Shown here one piece after another: positions 46,672 to 58,078 of a DNA stretch of 64,000 nt. The stretch is taken from contig NC_135568.1 of assembly GCF_964340395.1 (NCBI RefSeq), positions 14,326,276-14,390,275 of the forward strand, read 5' to 3'. Position numbers and translations under genes: made by a program. Positions within the stretch are counted from its first letter, which is position 1. Each line of letters begins with the position of its first letter. The DNA is from Glandiceps talaboti (Eukaryota; Hemichordata; Enteropneusta; Spengelidae). Under the pieces are notes generated by a model. The model was not told where the DNA came from. It saw only the letters and a program-made list of their open reading frames with translations, and searched no databases.

Positions 46672-46833
46672 CTTGGTTCCCAAGTTACTACATCAACCTT
46701 GATAGTAGATATTGGTTCCCAAGTTACTACATCAACCCTGATAGTAGACATTGGTTCCCAAGTTACTACATCAACCTTGATAGTAGACATTGGTTCCCAA
46801 GTTACTACATCAACCCTGATAGTAGACATTGGT
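46672..46833. repeat. 39-bp tandem repeat, four copies, inside the transposon
   Basis: Unit GGTTCCCAAGTTACTACATC followed by AACC(T/C)TGATAGTAGACATT. Only C/T and A/G variants separate the copies. Both strands stay open because 39 is a multiple of three. Likely a subterminal binding array or neutral expansion. Confidence 0.95.
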
Positions 46834-47061
46834 TCCTAAGATAATGTGACTAATATTAGCATATCTTTGAAAACATGTGTTTGTCTTAAATATAAATATA
46901 CATGGTTATGCTTGATTATATAATATGAATGAAGTTTTATGGTAGTTGCTATTTTCATTTACCAGTTTCACATTCTTAAACCCCCCCCCCCCCGCCAGCC
47001 AATGTAGAGAGTTAAAAATCACATATAGGTATCCAACATCAGCACAAAGTGTACATATTCT

Positions 47062-47427
47062 GTTGTCATGGCAACAAAAAAGTGTTGCTATGGTAACATT
47101 AGGTTTATCTTACCAGAAGGCCAGTCATTGATACTTGATACTATATCTGAATGCTGACGTTTGATAAGTTTTTATCTACACTACAGTAGAAAGTATATAA
47201 CCTAGTCCAGTGGTTAGAATTAGGTAATATTGCAAAGGACATAACCATGGCAACAAGTCAACTTGTAATCATATGTATGTTTGTGAATCACAACATGTCA
47301 AATAATAAAGTTAATGTATATATTATTTGAATGTGTTATTGTTTTCAAACTGACTCACCACTACAATAGTGTAGTATGGTATTATATCATTGGTAAGAAT
47401 CCCTAAAAGATCGGTTGCCATGGCAAC
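47062..47427. promoter_or_regulatory. Cluster of RFX X-box-like palindromes
   Basis: GTTGTCATGGCAAC (47062-47075), GTTGCTATGGTAAC (47084-47097) and GTTGCCATGGCAAC (47414-47427) fit the X-box consensus GTHNYYATRRNAAC. ATAACCATGGCAAC at 47241 is a near match. They lie 330-700 bp from the right end of the transposon. Confidence 0.55.
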
Positions 47428-47727
47428 AACCACCTTTTGGTTGTCATGCCAATACTTCAAACATATGCTTAGCAACTGTTCTTTGTGTTTCTTGGCTAAT
47501 TTAATGTACATGCATACACAATTCCAGTCATTCAACATGATACTACTGGTGTTCATTAATGCTATTCATATGTGCATATATGCAAATTAACACTAATTCA
47601 TGCAAATATTCAAATGAGTATATCTCCATAAATTAACCCTGACCTTGGTGTATGGCACCACTCATATGAAAGCTGAGATGGTCAAGTATCTAAATCCAGT
47701 GAAAACTCAAAATTGAAAATTTGACCC

Positions 47728-47756
47728 TTAAGGTCCCTTTTGTCATCTGACGGCTC
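47728..47756 (-). repeat. Right terminal inverted repeat of the transposon
   Basis: 29 bp, ends CATCTGACGGCTC. Exact reverse complement of the left end. Confidence 0.95.
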
Positions 47757-50700
47757 ATATTAATTCATTTACATACAGGGCAATTTGTTGTTGTTTTTCG
47801 ATTGATTATATTCGTTGTTTATAGAGGGTGGATTTGAAGACCTAGGATTTATTTAGTGCCTGGCAAAAAGATATAGTATTAGTCAACAGGTGGGAACTAA
47901 CACCCCTCTGTTAATTCTGCCCATTCTCTAACTCCTTTCCTCTTTCGGGGTTTACATTTTCGTTCTACTGGCTTGCAATATTCCAGCTGCGTGCAGTTTC
48001 CAAACTTTTCGATTTGTTAACTCGTCCACCAAATTGATGTATGCCTACAAAAACATGTATGGTTCTCCCACGGATGCATTGCGGCGCGCAGTGACTATGC
48101 ATGCGCCTTCCTATACTACGTGCATTCTCCACGCGCTACCGTATCGTCATAGAGAATAGGGGATCGACATAACATCACCATGCATTGCAATATTGTAGGT
48201 ACGTCTGTTGGCATGATTATCGTAACATTGTAACGAGTATCGAGGCATCACTGTACCTCAAGGAGAAATTGTTACACTATTTGGAAGTTTGAAGCACGGC
48301 GGTACGTGATATGGTATGGACCACTGATGACATAGCACAGTTAAATTTCCGGGTTGTGGAAGTGCATATTTGACATTTATATTGTCTATAATTGATTTTT
48401 TTTACATGTTCTAACAAGAATAACTACTTTCCTATGTTTTTGGTACAGTAACGTTCCTAATTCATCGAGTTAAATTGAGAAATCGTGATGTTCGGCAACA
48501 TGTCAACAAAAAACATTTGTCCAAAGACCAATGTGCGTTGGTGGAGGGTCTATGATAAGTTGGTTGATTAAAAATGAATGATATTAATCTAATGACTATG
48601 ATGGTTTTTGAAACCATTAACTGCATAGAGTGTTGACTTTCTTTATTTCTCGTCCATGTCAGAGAATTAGATGTCATTCAATAAAATACATTTTGATTAT
48701 GAACACCCCTGGAAAATGACCCAAATCAAATGTATGAACTCTGGCCCAGGCAGCCGGTCACAAATTAATCCACCCTGCGCGAGCTTATTGGCTTTGCCTA
48801 GTTATGATATTTGTCAAATATTCGAAACTTATAACGTACTCAAATTCCCCTAAGCTTCTCTTTTTAGAATATTTGTCAAATCCGGGTTACTTTGTTAGAC
48901 AATACTGGTGTGTGAACATTGGTCTTTCGATTCTCCTGACGGAAAAAGCTTTATGATTTAAATAGTAACGACTTTGCTTTCTCTCGGTTGGTAAGTAAAG
49001 ATTTGTTATATTAATTCATTTACATACAGGGCAATTTGTTGTTGTTTTTCGATTGATGATATTCGTTATTTATAGAGACTGGACTTGAAGACCTAGGATT
49101 TATTTAGTGCCTGGCAAAAAGATATAGTATTATTCAACAGGTGGGAACTAACACCCCTCTGTTAATTGTGCCCATTCTCTAACTCCTTTCCTCTTTCGGG
49201 GTTTACATTTTCGTTCTACTGGCTTGCAATATTCCAGCTGCGTGCAGATTCCAAACTTTTCGATTTGTTAACTCGTCCACCAATTGATGTATGCCAGAAA
49301 AAAATGTATGGTTCTCCCACGGATGCATTGCGGAGCGCAGTGACTACGCATGCGCCTTCCTATACTACGTGCATTCTGCACGCGCTACCGTATCGTCATA
49401 GAGAATAGGGGATCGACATAACATCACCATGCATTGCAATATTGTAGGTCTGTTGGCATTATTATCGTAACATTGTAACGAGTATATCGAGGCATCACTG
49501 TACCTCAAGGAGAAATTGTTACACTATTTGGAAGTTTGAAGCACGGCGGTACGTGATATGATATGGACCACTGATGACATAGCACAGTTAAATTTCCGGG
49601 TTGTGGAAGTGCATATTTGACATTTATATTGTCTATATTTGATTTTTTTTTACATGTTCTAACAAGAATAACTACTTTCCTATGTTTTTTTGGTACTTTA
49701 ACATTCCTAAATCATCGAGTTAAATTGAGAAATCGTGATGTTCGGCAACATGTCAACAAAAAACATTTGTCCAAAGACCAATGTACGTTGGTGGAGAGTC
49801 TATGATAAGTTGGTTGATTAAAAATGAATGATATTAATCTAATGGCTATGATGGTTTTTGAAACCATTAATTGCATAGAGTGTTGACTTTCTTTATTTCT
49901 CGTCCATGTCAGAGAATTAGATGTCATTCAATAAAATATATTTTGATTGTCAACACCCCTGGAAAATGACCCAAATCAAATGTATGAACTCTGGGCCAGG
50001 CAGCCGGTCACAAATGAATCTACCCTGCGCGAGCTTATGGGCTTTGCCTAGATATGATATTAGTCAAATATTCGAAACTTATAACGTACTCAAATTCCCC
50101 TAAGCTTCTATTTTTAGAATGTTTGTCAAATCCGGGTTACTTTGTTAGACAATACTGGTGTGTGAACATTGGTCTTTCGATTCTCCTGACGGAAAAAGCT
50201 TTATGATTTAAATAGTAACGACTTTGCTTTCTCTCGGTTGGTAAGTAAAGATTTGTTATATTAATTCATTTACATACAGGGCAATTTGTTGTTGTTTTTC
50301 GATTGATTATATTCGTTATTTATAGAGGGTGGACTTGAAGACCTAGGATTTATTTAGTGCCTGGCAAAAAGATATAGTATTATTCAACAGGTGGGAACTA
50401 ACACCCCTCTGTTAATTCTGCCCATTCTCTAAATCCTTTCCTCTTTCAGGGTTTACATTTTCGTTCTACTGGCTTGCAATATTCCATCTGCGTGCAGTTT
50501 CCAAACTTTTCGATTTGTTAACTCGTCCACCAATTGATGTATGCCTACAAAAAAATGTATGGTTCTCCCACGGATGCATTGCGGCGCGCAGTGACTACGC
50601 ATGCGCCTTCCTATACTACGTGCCTTCTCCACGCGCTACCGTATCGTCATAGAGAATAGGGGATCGACATATAACATCACCATGCATTGCAATATTGTAG

Positions 50701-51149
50701 GCCTGTTGGCATGAATATCGTAACATTGTAACGAGTATCGAGGCATCACTGTATCTTAAGGAGAAATTGTTACACTATTTGGAAGTTTGAAGCACGGCGG
50801 TACGTGATATGATATGGACCACTGATGACATAGCACAGTTAAATTTCCGGGTTGTGGAAGTGCATATTTGACATTTATATTGTCTATAATTGATTTTTTT
50901 TTACATGTTCTAACAAGAATAACTACTTTCCTATGTTTTGAGTGATACTAATGATACTAATCTAATGGCTATGATGGTTTTTGAAACCATTAACTGCATA
51001 GAGTGTTGACTTTCTTTATTTCTCGTCAACATTGATTGTAAACACCCCTGGAAAATGACCCAAATCAAATATATAAACTCTAGCTGGCCCAGGCAGCCGG
51101 TCACAATTGAATCTACCCCGCGCGAGCTTATGGGCTTTGCCTAGTTATG
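47757..51149 (+). repeat. 1.25-kb tandem triplication
   Basis: TAATTCATTTACATACAGGG occurs at 47761, 49012 and 50262, so the period is 1250-1251 bp. Units are highly similar across CTCCCACGGATGCATTGCGG, GAATAGGGGATCGACAT, AGCACGGCGGTACGTGATAT and ACACCCCTGGAAAATGACC. The third unit has lost about 160 bp near 50940. Only the first 300 bp of the unit occur in copy A of block U (12555-12850), so the rest was added in this lineage. No long ORF. Confidence 0.9.
48449..48555 (+). other. Candidate short terminal exon in the triplicated unit
   Basis: After a GGTACAG acceptor-like site, an open frame encodes HRVKLRNRDVRQHVNKKHL and ends at TGA (48553-48555). AATAAA follows at 48680. The same frame is kept in unit 2 (about 49703-49804) with one or two substitutions, although the acceptor there reads GGTACTT. 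Unit 3 lacks it. The RQHVNKKH core recalls the end of a C2H2 finger. It may be chance. Confidence 0.2.
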
Positions 51150-51876
51150 ATATTAACAAAATTTTGACACATACATTTTTCAGTGTGTTACAATTCATTG
51201 AGTAACAAACAAGGACTTGATATATGCGTTTTATACATGTATTTAGTTGATAAAGTTGTTTTATCAATTAAAATAAATAACCAATAGGGAACTTGCAATC
51301 CAGACTGAGCATGCTCAGACGCAAAGGACTATGGGATTATCTGTGGTTATTCTAATACCTAATCTACAGCTAATGAAAAATATTAACCTCCCACAATGGT
51401 CACGGTAACCATGAAATGATCATTTGTGGTTACAAAGAATGTATCAACATTGTTTACGCTAATTGATTAGTATTTATTATCACATTTCCCATCATGCAAC
51501 ATTCAATATGGCGGCTTTGCAAGTTCCGTATTGTCATGCGTGGTCAATTTACAAGGGGAAATTACAAAGGCTGACTATTTGTAGAACTCATTTGGTATTC
51601 TTTTATATCAGGATTCTTCATCCCCAACTTCATAAGCTTTTGGAGAAAATTCTTCAACTGTAATTTTAGAGAACTGATGTATCAGGTGTAAGTTCATGAT
51701 GTTTACACTATGTATGTACACATTTTATCTTCCACTAGATTAAAAAAGTTTTCACCCTCATCATACCAAATTATGTTTTTGAACAAATTACAAAAAAACA
51801 TCACAACATGTATAGATAACGGTGTCATTAACAAAATTGACACGAATTAACATGTTTGTGTGTGTGTGTCTGTGTG

Positions 51877-51929
<53 letters not shown>

Positions 51930-51957
51930 GCCTGCCTGCCTGCCTGTCAGTCAGTCA
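51150..51957 (+). repeat. Duplicate of 13690-14500
   Basis: Direct copy starting inside the right half of the MITE-like element. It includes the second 17-bp-TIR element (51282-51533) and the TGTC/TGCC microsatellite (51854-51948). Just after the microsatellite the sequence switches to inverted block U. Confidence 0.85.
51282..51533. mobile_element. MITE-like element with CAATAGGGAACTTGCAA termini, copy 2
   Basis: Left terminus identical to copy 1; right terminus TTGCAAGTTCCGTATTG has one substitution. It is 252 bp, longer than copy 1 by an internal insertion near 51355. Confidence 0.7.
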
Positions 51958-53350
51958 CTCAAACACAGCACAAAATATGCGTCTCGAAATTGCGTCCTCA
52001 AAGACAACCGAAATGGTGTTAGTCTAGGCTACCCATCTAAGGCTTCTGGTTGCTATCACAGATACGGGTACCCATCTGAACCGTCTGGATGGTCTCGTAG
52101 AAGAGCCCCCAGCTAGAGGTGAGAGTCTGTATAACCGACACTAAATATGAAATATTATTTAAATAATATGACCTTAAAATGAAGCGTAAAACATCTTTTT
52201 AAATACTAAAATAGTAAAAAATAAAACAAACTTTAAAAAAAATGATATACAAAATAAAAATGAAACTACTTTTAACGATCCTAGTTTCAGAGTGTTGGTT
52301 GTCCTCTGACTGTTTTCATGTTTTGATAGGGCCTAGGGCGGCCAAAGTCTCCAAAAGACAAATGTGAACTTTTGTCATATAAAATAGATAAAATAGAATA
52401 AGATATGTTTTTCCATTGCATAACTTGAGTTTATTTGATTTTTCAAGAAATATATTATATTTTAACTAAGGTTTAAAATTTCACATTAATTGTAAATCTA
52501 CAGGTGCGTATTTTAGGCCACTAAAAATGAGAGAAATGTTATTTCTTCCACTCATTCGTCATGCAGCGCATCGCGGTATTGCATCGATGGGATTTGTTGC
52601 GATCGGTTTTGAGATCATAAGACATGGACTGTCAAAACGCAACACTTAAGATGTTGTGGGTTCATGTTACAAATAGACTAGTTGTCATAGTGATGTCATA
52701 TAACTTTATCGAGCAAGCGCATGATTTGGCCTCTACTTCTATGGACCATATTGACCAATTATAAAACGTGTTGCTAGGGAACGAGTTGGCATATGGAACA
52801 ATATATCACCCCTACACAACCGGAAATTTATAAGTTTATAAAATACAAAGAATACTTCATAAAGAGTCCTGCGATAGTTTTACGACATGTTGCCCTAAAG
52901 ACGTACACCATAATCGGCGGTTCGAACTAAGGTCCCCCGAGGAACTGTGTGTAATTCTAGTCAGAGTACTAATAATAAATCAATGCTCTATTATTCAATT
53001 CATTCATCTTTGACACATTGGAACACTGTCGTAAGCCATATCAGACCTCTGTGAGGCAATGGTATTTTTTGCACAGTATAAAAAAATAAGTATTACTATA
53101 TTAAACTATAATGGCCTTATATTTGAAGCGTCACACAATGATCACACCATTATAAACTCCATTAGTGGTCTGTAAACGAACATAGTTACATTTATATTAC
53201 TGGGAAATCATTACAAACAACTCGGTCGCTCGAGCTCTTGTCGAACATACTGTGGCCGTACATTTCAGTTTCTATGCGTTCTCATACGTACATACATACA
53301 TAGTATACATACATACATACATACATACATACATACATACATACATACAT

Positions 53351-53387
<37 letters not shown>

Positions 53388-53480
53388 TGTACATGTACAT
53401 ACATACATACATACATACATACATACATACATACATACATACATACATACATAAATACATACATACATTTGCATTCTTAT
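51958..53480 (-). repeat. Duplicated block U, inverted copy 1
   Basis: Landmarks appear reverse-complemented and in reverse order, from the region of GAGAGTCTGTATAACCGAC (about 52120) to the CATA tracts at 53285-53467. The CATA tract carries an internal CAGA run. It lacks the foldback insertion (empty site near 52940). Confidence 0.85.
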
Positions 53481-54057
53481 GACAAAATACTTGTCAACAC
53501 AGGTATCTCATCATAAGTTTATTCCAAAAGACCCAATAACTACAACTAGCCTCATCAATTACTCATAAAAAGACATTTTATATCTTAATTAGTGGTCAAT
53601 ATTATCCATAGGTGGTGAAGTGACAAGTTTGAATCTTGAACAAAAGCTTGGTTTTGAATCAGTCGTCATTTTAAATCTGCACAAGGTTGTAGTTGTGGTA
53701 TCGTTTGTCGATCAGACAACCACTGAAATGTGCCAAAACACCAATAATTAGGCATTGTACATGTTAATTAGTGGTCAATCTTATGCATTAAGTATTACAG
53801 TCAAAGGTTTAAATCGTCATAACCGTTGAGGGCGCACCAACTATCAATTTGACATGATTTATCATGTAAAAAGTTATGAAAAATTTGTTCATCCACCGAT
53901 GATACAATATACTGTTCAGGTGTATGATATTACGAGAAGGTCATTTTCTCTAAAAAAAAAAACTTTTTTATTAAATGTTCTGTAGCAGCAAGTGCAGCTT
54001 TAAATGAAAATGAGTCCATGTGTATGGATACTGCTAAGATTTGGCGAAAAAACATAT

Positions 54058-54414
<357 letters not shown>

Positions 54415-54517
54415 CTGTGAAAATGGATAACGTAGGCAAATAAATGACTCTTTTAACAAACATATTTGATTCACCATCGACATAATAGATGGCAGACAAA
54501 TACAAAACGTTACTCAC

Positions 54518-54706
54518 CATAGCACACAAAACTGTTATCTCCACTCAATTGTCCGGTTTCTAAACATAATACAAACTTATCCCCAATTAAAGCCTCATAG
54601 CAACTATCGCATGAATACATACACGTAGTCCCTGGGGTTGTGGCACCACTTTCGTCATAGTTGACATTGCCATTCATAGGTTTTGTCAGTGTGGGACACT
54701 TTATTT
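54518..54706 (-). pseudogene. Orphan sushi-domain exon (inverted copy)
   Basis: Equivalent to LCCL-gene exon 5, with intact TTAG acceptor and GTGAGT donor and an open frame of the same phase, one codon longer. One sushi cysteine is now Tyr (NVNYDES), GQWSG is GQLSG, and a new Cys appears (SCYEA). No neighbouring exons in correct order were found, so it is probably a dead exon. Confidence 0.75.
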
Positions 54707-54875
54707 CTAAGAAAACCCCTGGCAAGGTATGAAGTCAATTATAAACGTCTTCTCAATAGTGAAGGTGTCGATATGGTATAAGGAAATTTAGTAGAAAAAT
54801 GAATAAATTAAAGTGAATTCGATATTGTGTTAGAAGAGCCTTTGGATAAACAATTTATTGAATTTAAATAAAGTC

Positions 54876-54923
54876 AAACAAACAAACAAACAAACATACA
54901 AACAAACAAACAAACAAACAAAC
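54876..54923. repeat. CAAA microsatellite
   Basis: (CAAA)n tract with minor interruptions. Confidence 0.9.
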
Positions 54924-55053
54924 ACACAACAAAAAGTCAACCAAAGTCCGCAGAACTCGGTCAAGAAACTTTACTAACCCCTAATAAAAAATATTTTGCG
55001 GTTCCGATTACGCTCAATAGTAGAATAAATAGAGTAGGTAGGTAGGTGTCTTT

Positions 55054-55869
55054 TCTTTGGCGCCTCTAATGGAAACCTCAAAAAAGAAAATTTTATGGTT
55101 AGAACAAAGTCTTCAGTACCGTTCCATGTATATTTGTATATGCAAAGATGTATACAATGCTGTAATGCAATGAAGTACTCACGAGTCACCCGATCAGGAC
55201 GGGCTGACTTTTTACATCATGCAGGGAGACTACTTGTAATAAAACGATGCACTGACCTTCATTAAAATACGTATCTCTATATTAAATTTCTTTGAGTCTC
55301 GTAAAAGAAGGACATTTACCGTGTATGACTTGAATTGGTTAATGCATTTATTGCATTCTCTTGTTGTTAGTTGAACAAGTGAAAGGTCAACAAAGGTCGT
55401 GAAAGGGATAGAGCTAGAGACAGACGGACTGGCAGATAGACAGATAGATATATACAGTGTGTTTTGTGCATGTCTGTGAGTGATTAATCGGGTTGTGTGA
55501 ATTACAGTTCATTTCCACTCGACCGATTGCCTTGGCATGCAATATGTATACAATTATTATGATAAAAATATACGCATCCTAGTTGAATGAATTGTATCTC
55601 AGTAGATCATCATAAGGTGACTGTACTACCGGTAACACCGACCTTAGTTTAAGGCGCCGATCCTAAACATTTTTTATATCATTAAAAAAGTAAATGGCGA
55701 GAATTTACGTCTATTGCCATGTAAATTAAAACTTGCAAATATTTCTTGGCTAAACGAAGAAAGCTATTGTGTATTATTGTATCTGATAATAACCATGAAA
55801 TATATTTCTATTATTTGACAGATTTGAGTTGAAAGTCCATTAATTGAGTTCATCTATTAAATCAACGGA
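55054..55869 (+). repeat. 5' flank of sulfotransferase D with empty LINE site
   Basis: Matches 16422-16733 and then 20361-20810, skipping the LINE at 16734. GGTTAATGCATTTA ends near 55352. A CAGA/GATA-rich stretch lies at 55410-55455, and AATCGGGTTGTGTG at 55487. TTTGACAG acceptor ends at 55821. No gene. Confidence 0.85.
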
Positions 55870-57072
55870 ATGAGAATTCAGGTAAAAATAGCCTGCCTGG
55901 CGATGGTCACCATTGGTGCCACAATGAGTTATTTTATAAGGTGGAATCATGTACGCAGTGTTCTAGGAATACCACCTAATAAAGACAACTTGTATTTTGA
56001 CGAACGAATGCGAGAGGATTTAAGACTACAAATGTCTTTGAAAGATAACTGCAATCATTCGACCACAAATGAGTCTGAAACGGAGCAAATATGCAAGTCA
56101 TCCTTGAAACATTATAACGACAATTATGCCGAGAAGGGAACAAAATGGTGGCTGTGTCCTACAATTCATGATATACTTTGGAAATGTTTAAAACCACTAC
56201 GAAAGGGAAGAGAACCGTTACCGAATTATTATCTACAAAACGACACTCTTCAGAAAGACCATTTGTTTAAATCTGCGTCTGTGGCCTTTTTCCATATCCC
56301 TAAATGTGGAGGAACGTCTATAAATCACTTTGTAATTCAGCTATCCAAAACTGTTTACAAGAAACCAAAAGTACACGACATCCGTCATTGCTTAGACTTC
56401 TACAGACTAGCCTTAGATCTTGGGTTGAAACATGACCGGGTGTTCATGATTTCAAAGCGAGTATATGGCCTTCACCAATTCGCTTATCCTGAAACGCCAT
56501 TCCTCTATTTTGCCTGGTTTCGTCATCCAATAGACCGCTTCGTCTCTCAGTATTACTTTTCAAGGAATTTCGCCAATGTGAACAAAGAAATACAATCAAG
56601 TAAAAGTATCACCGATTTTTTAATGATGACGAAAGATCGCCATATTCACGTGACTGATAATTTTGTTGTGCGTTTAATGCAGTTTGGTGATCACCGAGAT
56701 AACGACGATTCATTTGAACCACGTGATGGTGCGTGTATTCCCGGCGATACGGCTGCACCAGAAATCACTGAAAAGCACTTTCTGACGGCTAAGAGAAATT
56801 TGCTTAATCACATTGCGTATGTTGGAATTTTAGAAGATTTCAAAATGTCCCAAGACATGTTGTGTTACATGCTAGGGACAAAATGTCCGAAAGCACCAAT
56901 TCATAAAAATGCTAATCTTTTCCGACCACAAGATGACTTAAGTGACTTCGAGCGAAAGGAAATCATGAGAAGAAATACTTGGGATCTAAAGATATATGAC
57001 ATTGTTGTTGACATCTATAAAAAGCAGAAAGAAAAATATGTTTCCATGTTAAGTGCAAAGAAACACTCATAG
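55870..57072 (+). CDS. Golgi-type sulfotransferase (family 2), copy D, intact
   Basis: Intact single-exon ORF of 400 residues, colinear with copy A and identical to it over most of its length. N-terminal anchor (IACLAMVTIGATMSYFI), glycosylated-looking stem, PAPS loop HIPKCGGTS (142-150) and 3'-phosphate motif FRHPIDRFVSQYYF (217-230) are all present. Substitutions such as INDF to INHF and FPNENKE to FANVNKE fall in non-motif positions, and NLFRPQDD replaces NRKRPQDD near the C-terminus. The predicted reaction is PAPS-dependent glycan sulfation in the Golgi lumen; the acceptor is unknown. The upstream acceptor site implies a spliced leader, and block U is not directly upstream, so it may use a different promoter from A and B. 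Confidence 0.92.
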   Translation: MRIQVKIACLAMVTIGATMSYFIRWNHVRSVLGIPPNKDNLYFDERMREDLRLQMSLKDNCNHSTTNESETEQICKSSLKHYNDNYAEKGTKWWLCPTIHDILWKCLKPLRKGREPLPNYYLQNDTLQKDHLFKSASVAFFHIPKCGGTSINHFVIQLSKTVYKKPKVHDIRHCLDFYRLALDLGLKHDRVFMISKRVYGLHQFAYPETPFLYFAWFRHPIDRFVSQYYFSRNFANVNKEIQSSKSITDFLMMTKDRHIHVTDNFVVRLMQFGDHRDNDDSFEPRDGACIPGDTAAPEITEKHFLTAKRNLLNHIAYVGILEDFKMSQDMLCYMLGTKCPKAPIHKNANLFRPQDDLSDFERKEIMRRNTWDLKIYDIVVDIYKKQKEKYVSMLSAKKHS

Positions 57073-57810
57073 TATTGTGGAAAATGGTATTTCTTGGTTT
57101 TATACATTTCCAAAAAATTGAAGTTACCCTTTTTACTTTCAAATTTATATATACTATAGGTTGTCTGTCCGTCTGTCTTTTTGGACACAATGTCTTTAAA
57201 TTAAAATTGCAGCAGGAAACGTGCTACACATCTTGGTGGTGGTCAAACGTGCTAGATATATATTGATGACACTATCGCTGATGTGACATAGAAATTACCT
57301 GCATAATTTGCATATATAATGATAATTTGCATAATTACTGATAATCACTAATCAGGAGATATCAACATGCTTTTTAGGTAAGAATTTCATTGAATTTGTG
57401 GAAATTATTTTGATACCATGACTACTGTGTCTTATATCTATACATGTTGCTTGACATGTGACAAATGTGCATTACAAACGAATGACGTTTACTTATGAGG
57501 GGATATAGCATCAGCAGAAGCAGAAAATGTCATCGAAACCTGTGGGTATACTAGTGATATGCCTTTACTCTAAATGTGTCATGACTATGATTTATATCAT
57601 TATTGAAATATTAGTATGCATAATTGATTATTTTACCTTGGTAATGTATCATCAACATTAGTTATGAATTTCGCCAAAACATGTGGGTAAACTAATGATA
57701 TCCCATATATTTATCCTATATATAGATATCATTGGTATGATTTAACAGTATTATTATCATTTATCAGTAATATTAAAATATTACTATATACAATTACTAT
57801 ATATGTGTGT

Positions 57811-57845
<35 letters not shown>
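57073..57845 (+). repeat. 3' flank of sulfotransferase D, shared
   Basis: Same noncoding flank as after copies A and B (GATGACACTATCGCTGA, CAGGAGATATCAACAT), ending in a TG tract at 57804-57846. Confidence 0.8.
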
Positions 57846-57848
<3 letters not shown>

Positions 57849-58078
57849 TTCAGCTAGTTATGTTTTCCTTTAATTGTTTTCCATATGGTCTGTGTCATTG
57901 GTTACTTCCCATCAGATGTACAGCCATTATAGATTGGAAGAACAGTTTTATATTTCTTTTTAAGTTCATGTCAGTTTCCACATCCACTATTTCCGTGATT
58001 TTATTCCATTTTTTTCTCGAATACGAAAACACAAAGTTTTGGATCGGACAACCAGAACCAAACAATTTGTTTTAGGTT
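57846..58078 (+). repeat. Dispersed repeat R2, fullest copy
   Basis: GTTCAGCTAGTTATGTTTTC, CAGATGTACAGCCATTA, TTTTTCTCGAATACG and AACCAGAACCAAACAATTTG in order. The copies behind sulfotransferases A and C stop partway, at the microsatellite. Confidence 0.75.

Larger units (their letters stand above)
42888..47756 (+). mobile_element. 4.87-kb DNA transposon with 29-bp inverted termini
   Basis: The ends are perfect 29-bp inverted repeats beginning GAGCCGTCAGATGAC. Host sequence GATTTGTTATAT precedes and ATATTAATTCATTT follows. Uninterrupted copies at about 12550, 24955, 49005 and 50255 read GTTATATTAATTC, so the target duplication is ATAT, or TA if the terminus is TGAGCC (the palindromic target leaves this open). 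It carries one broken transposase (43585-45584), a 39-bp tandem repeat and X-box-like palindromes near the right end. A 4-bp duplication would suit Sola-type elements; superfamily not proven. Confidence 0.92.

Noticed and set aside
46672-46833. CRISPR-like array
   Set aside because: Units are head-to-tail without spacers, in a eukaryotic transposon.
48671-48853. 60-residue ORF repeated at 49921-50103
   Set aside because: Repeated only because the 1.25-kb unit is; no motif, and the third unit lacks its start.
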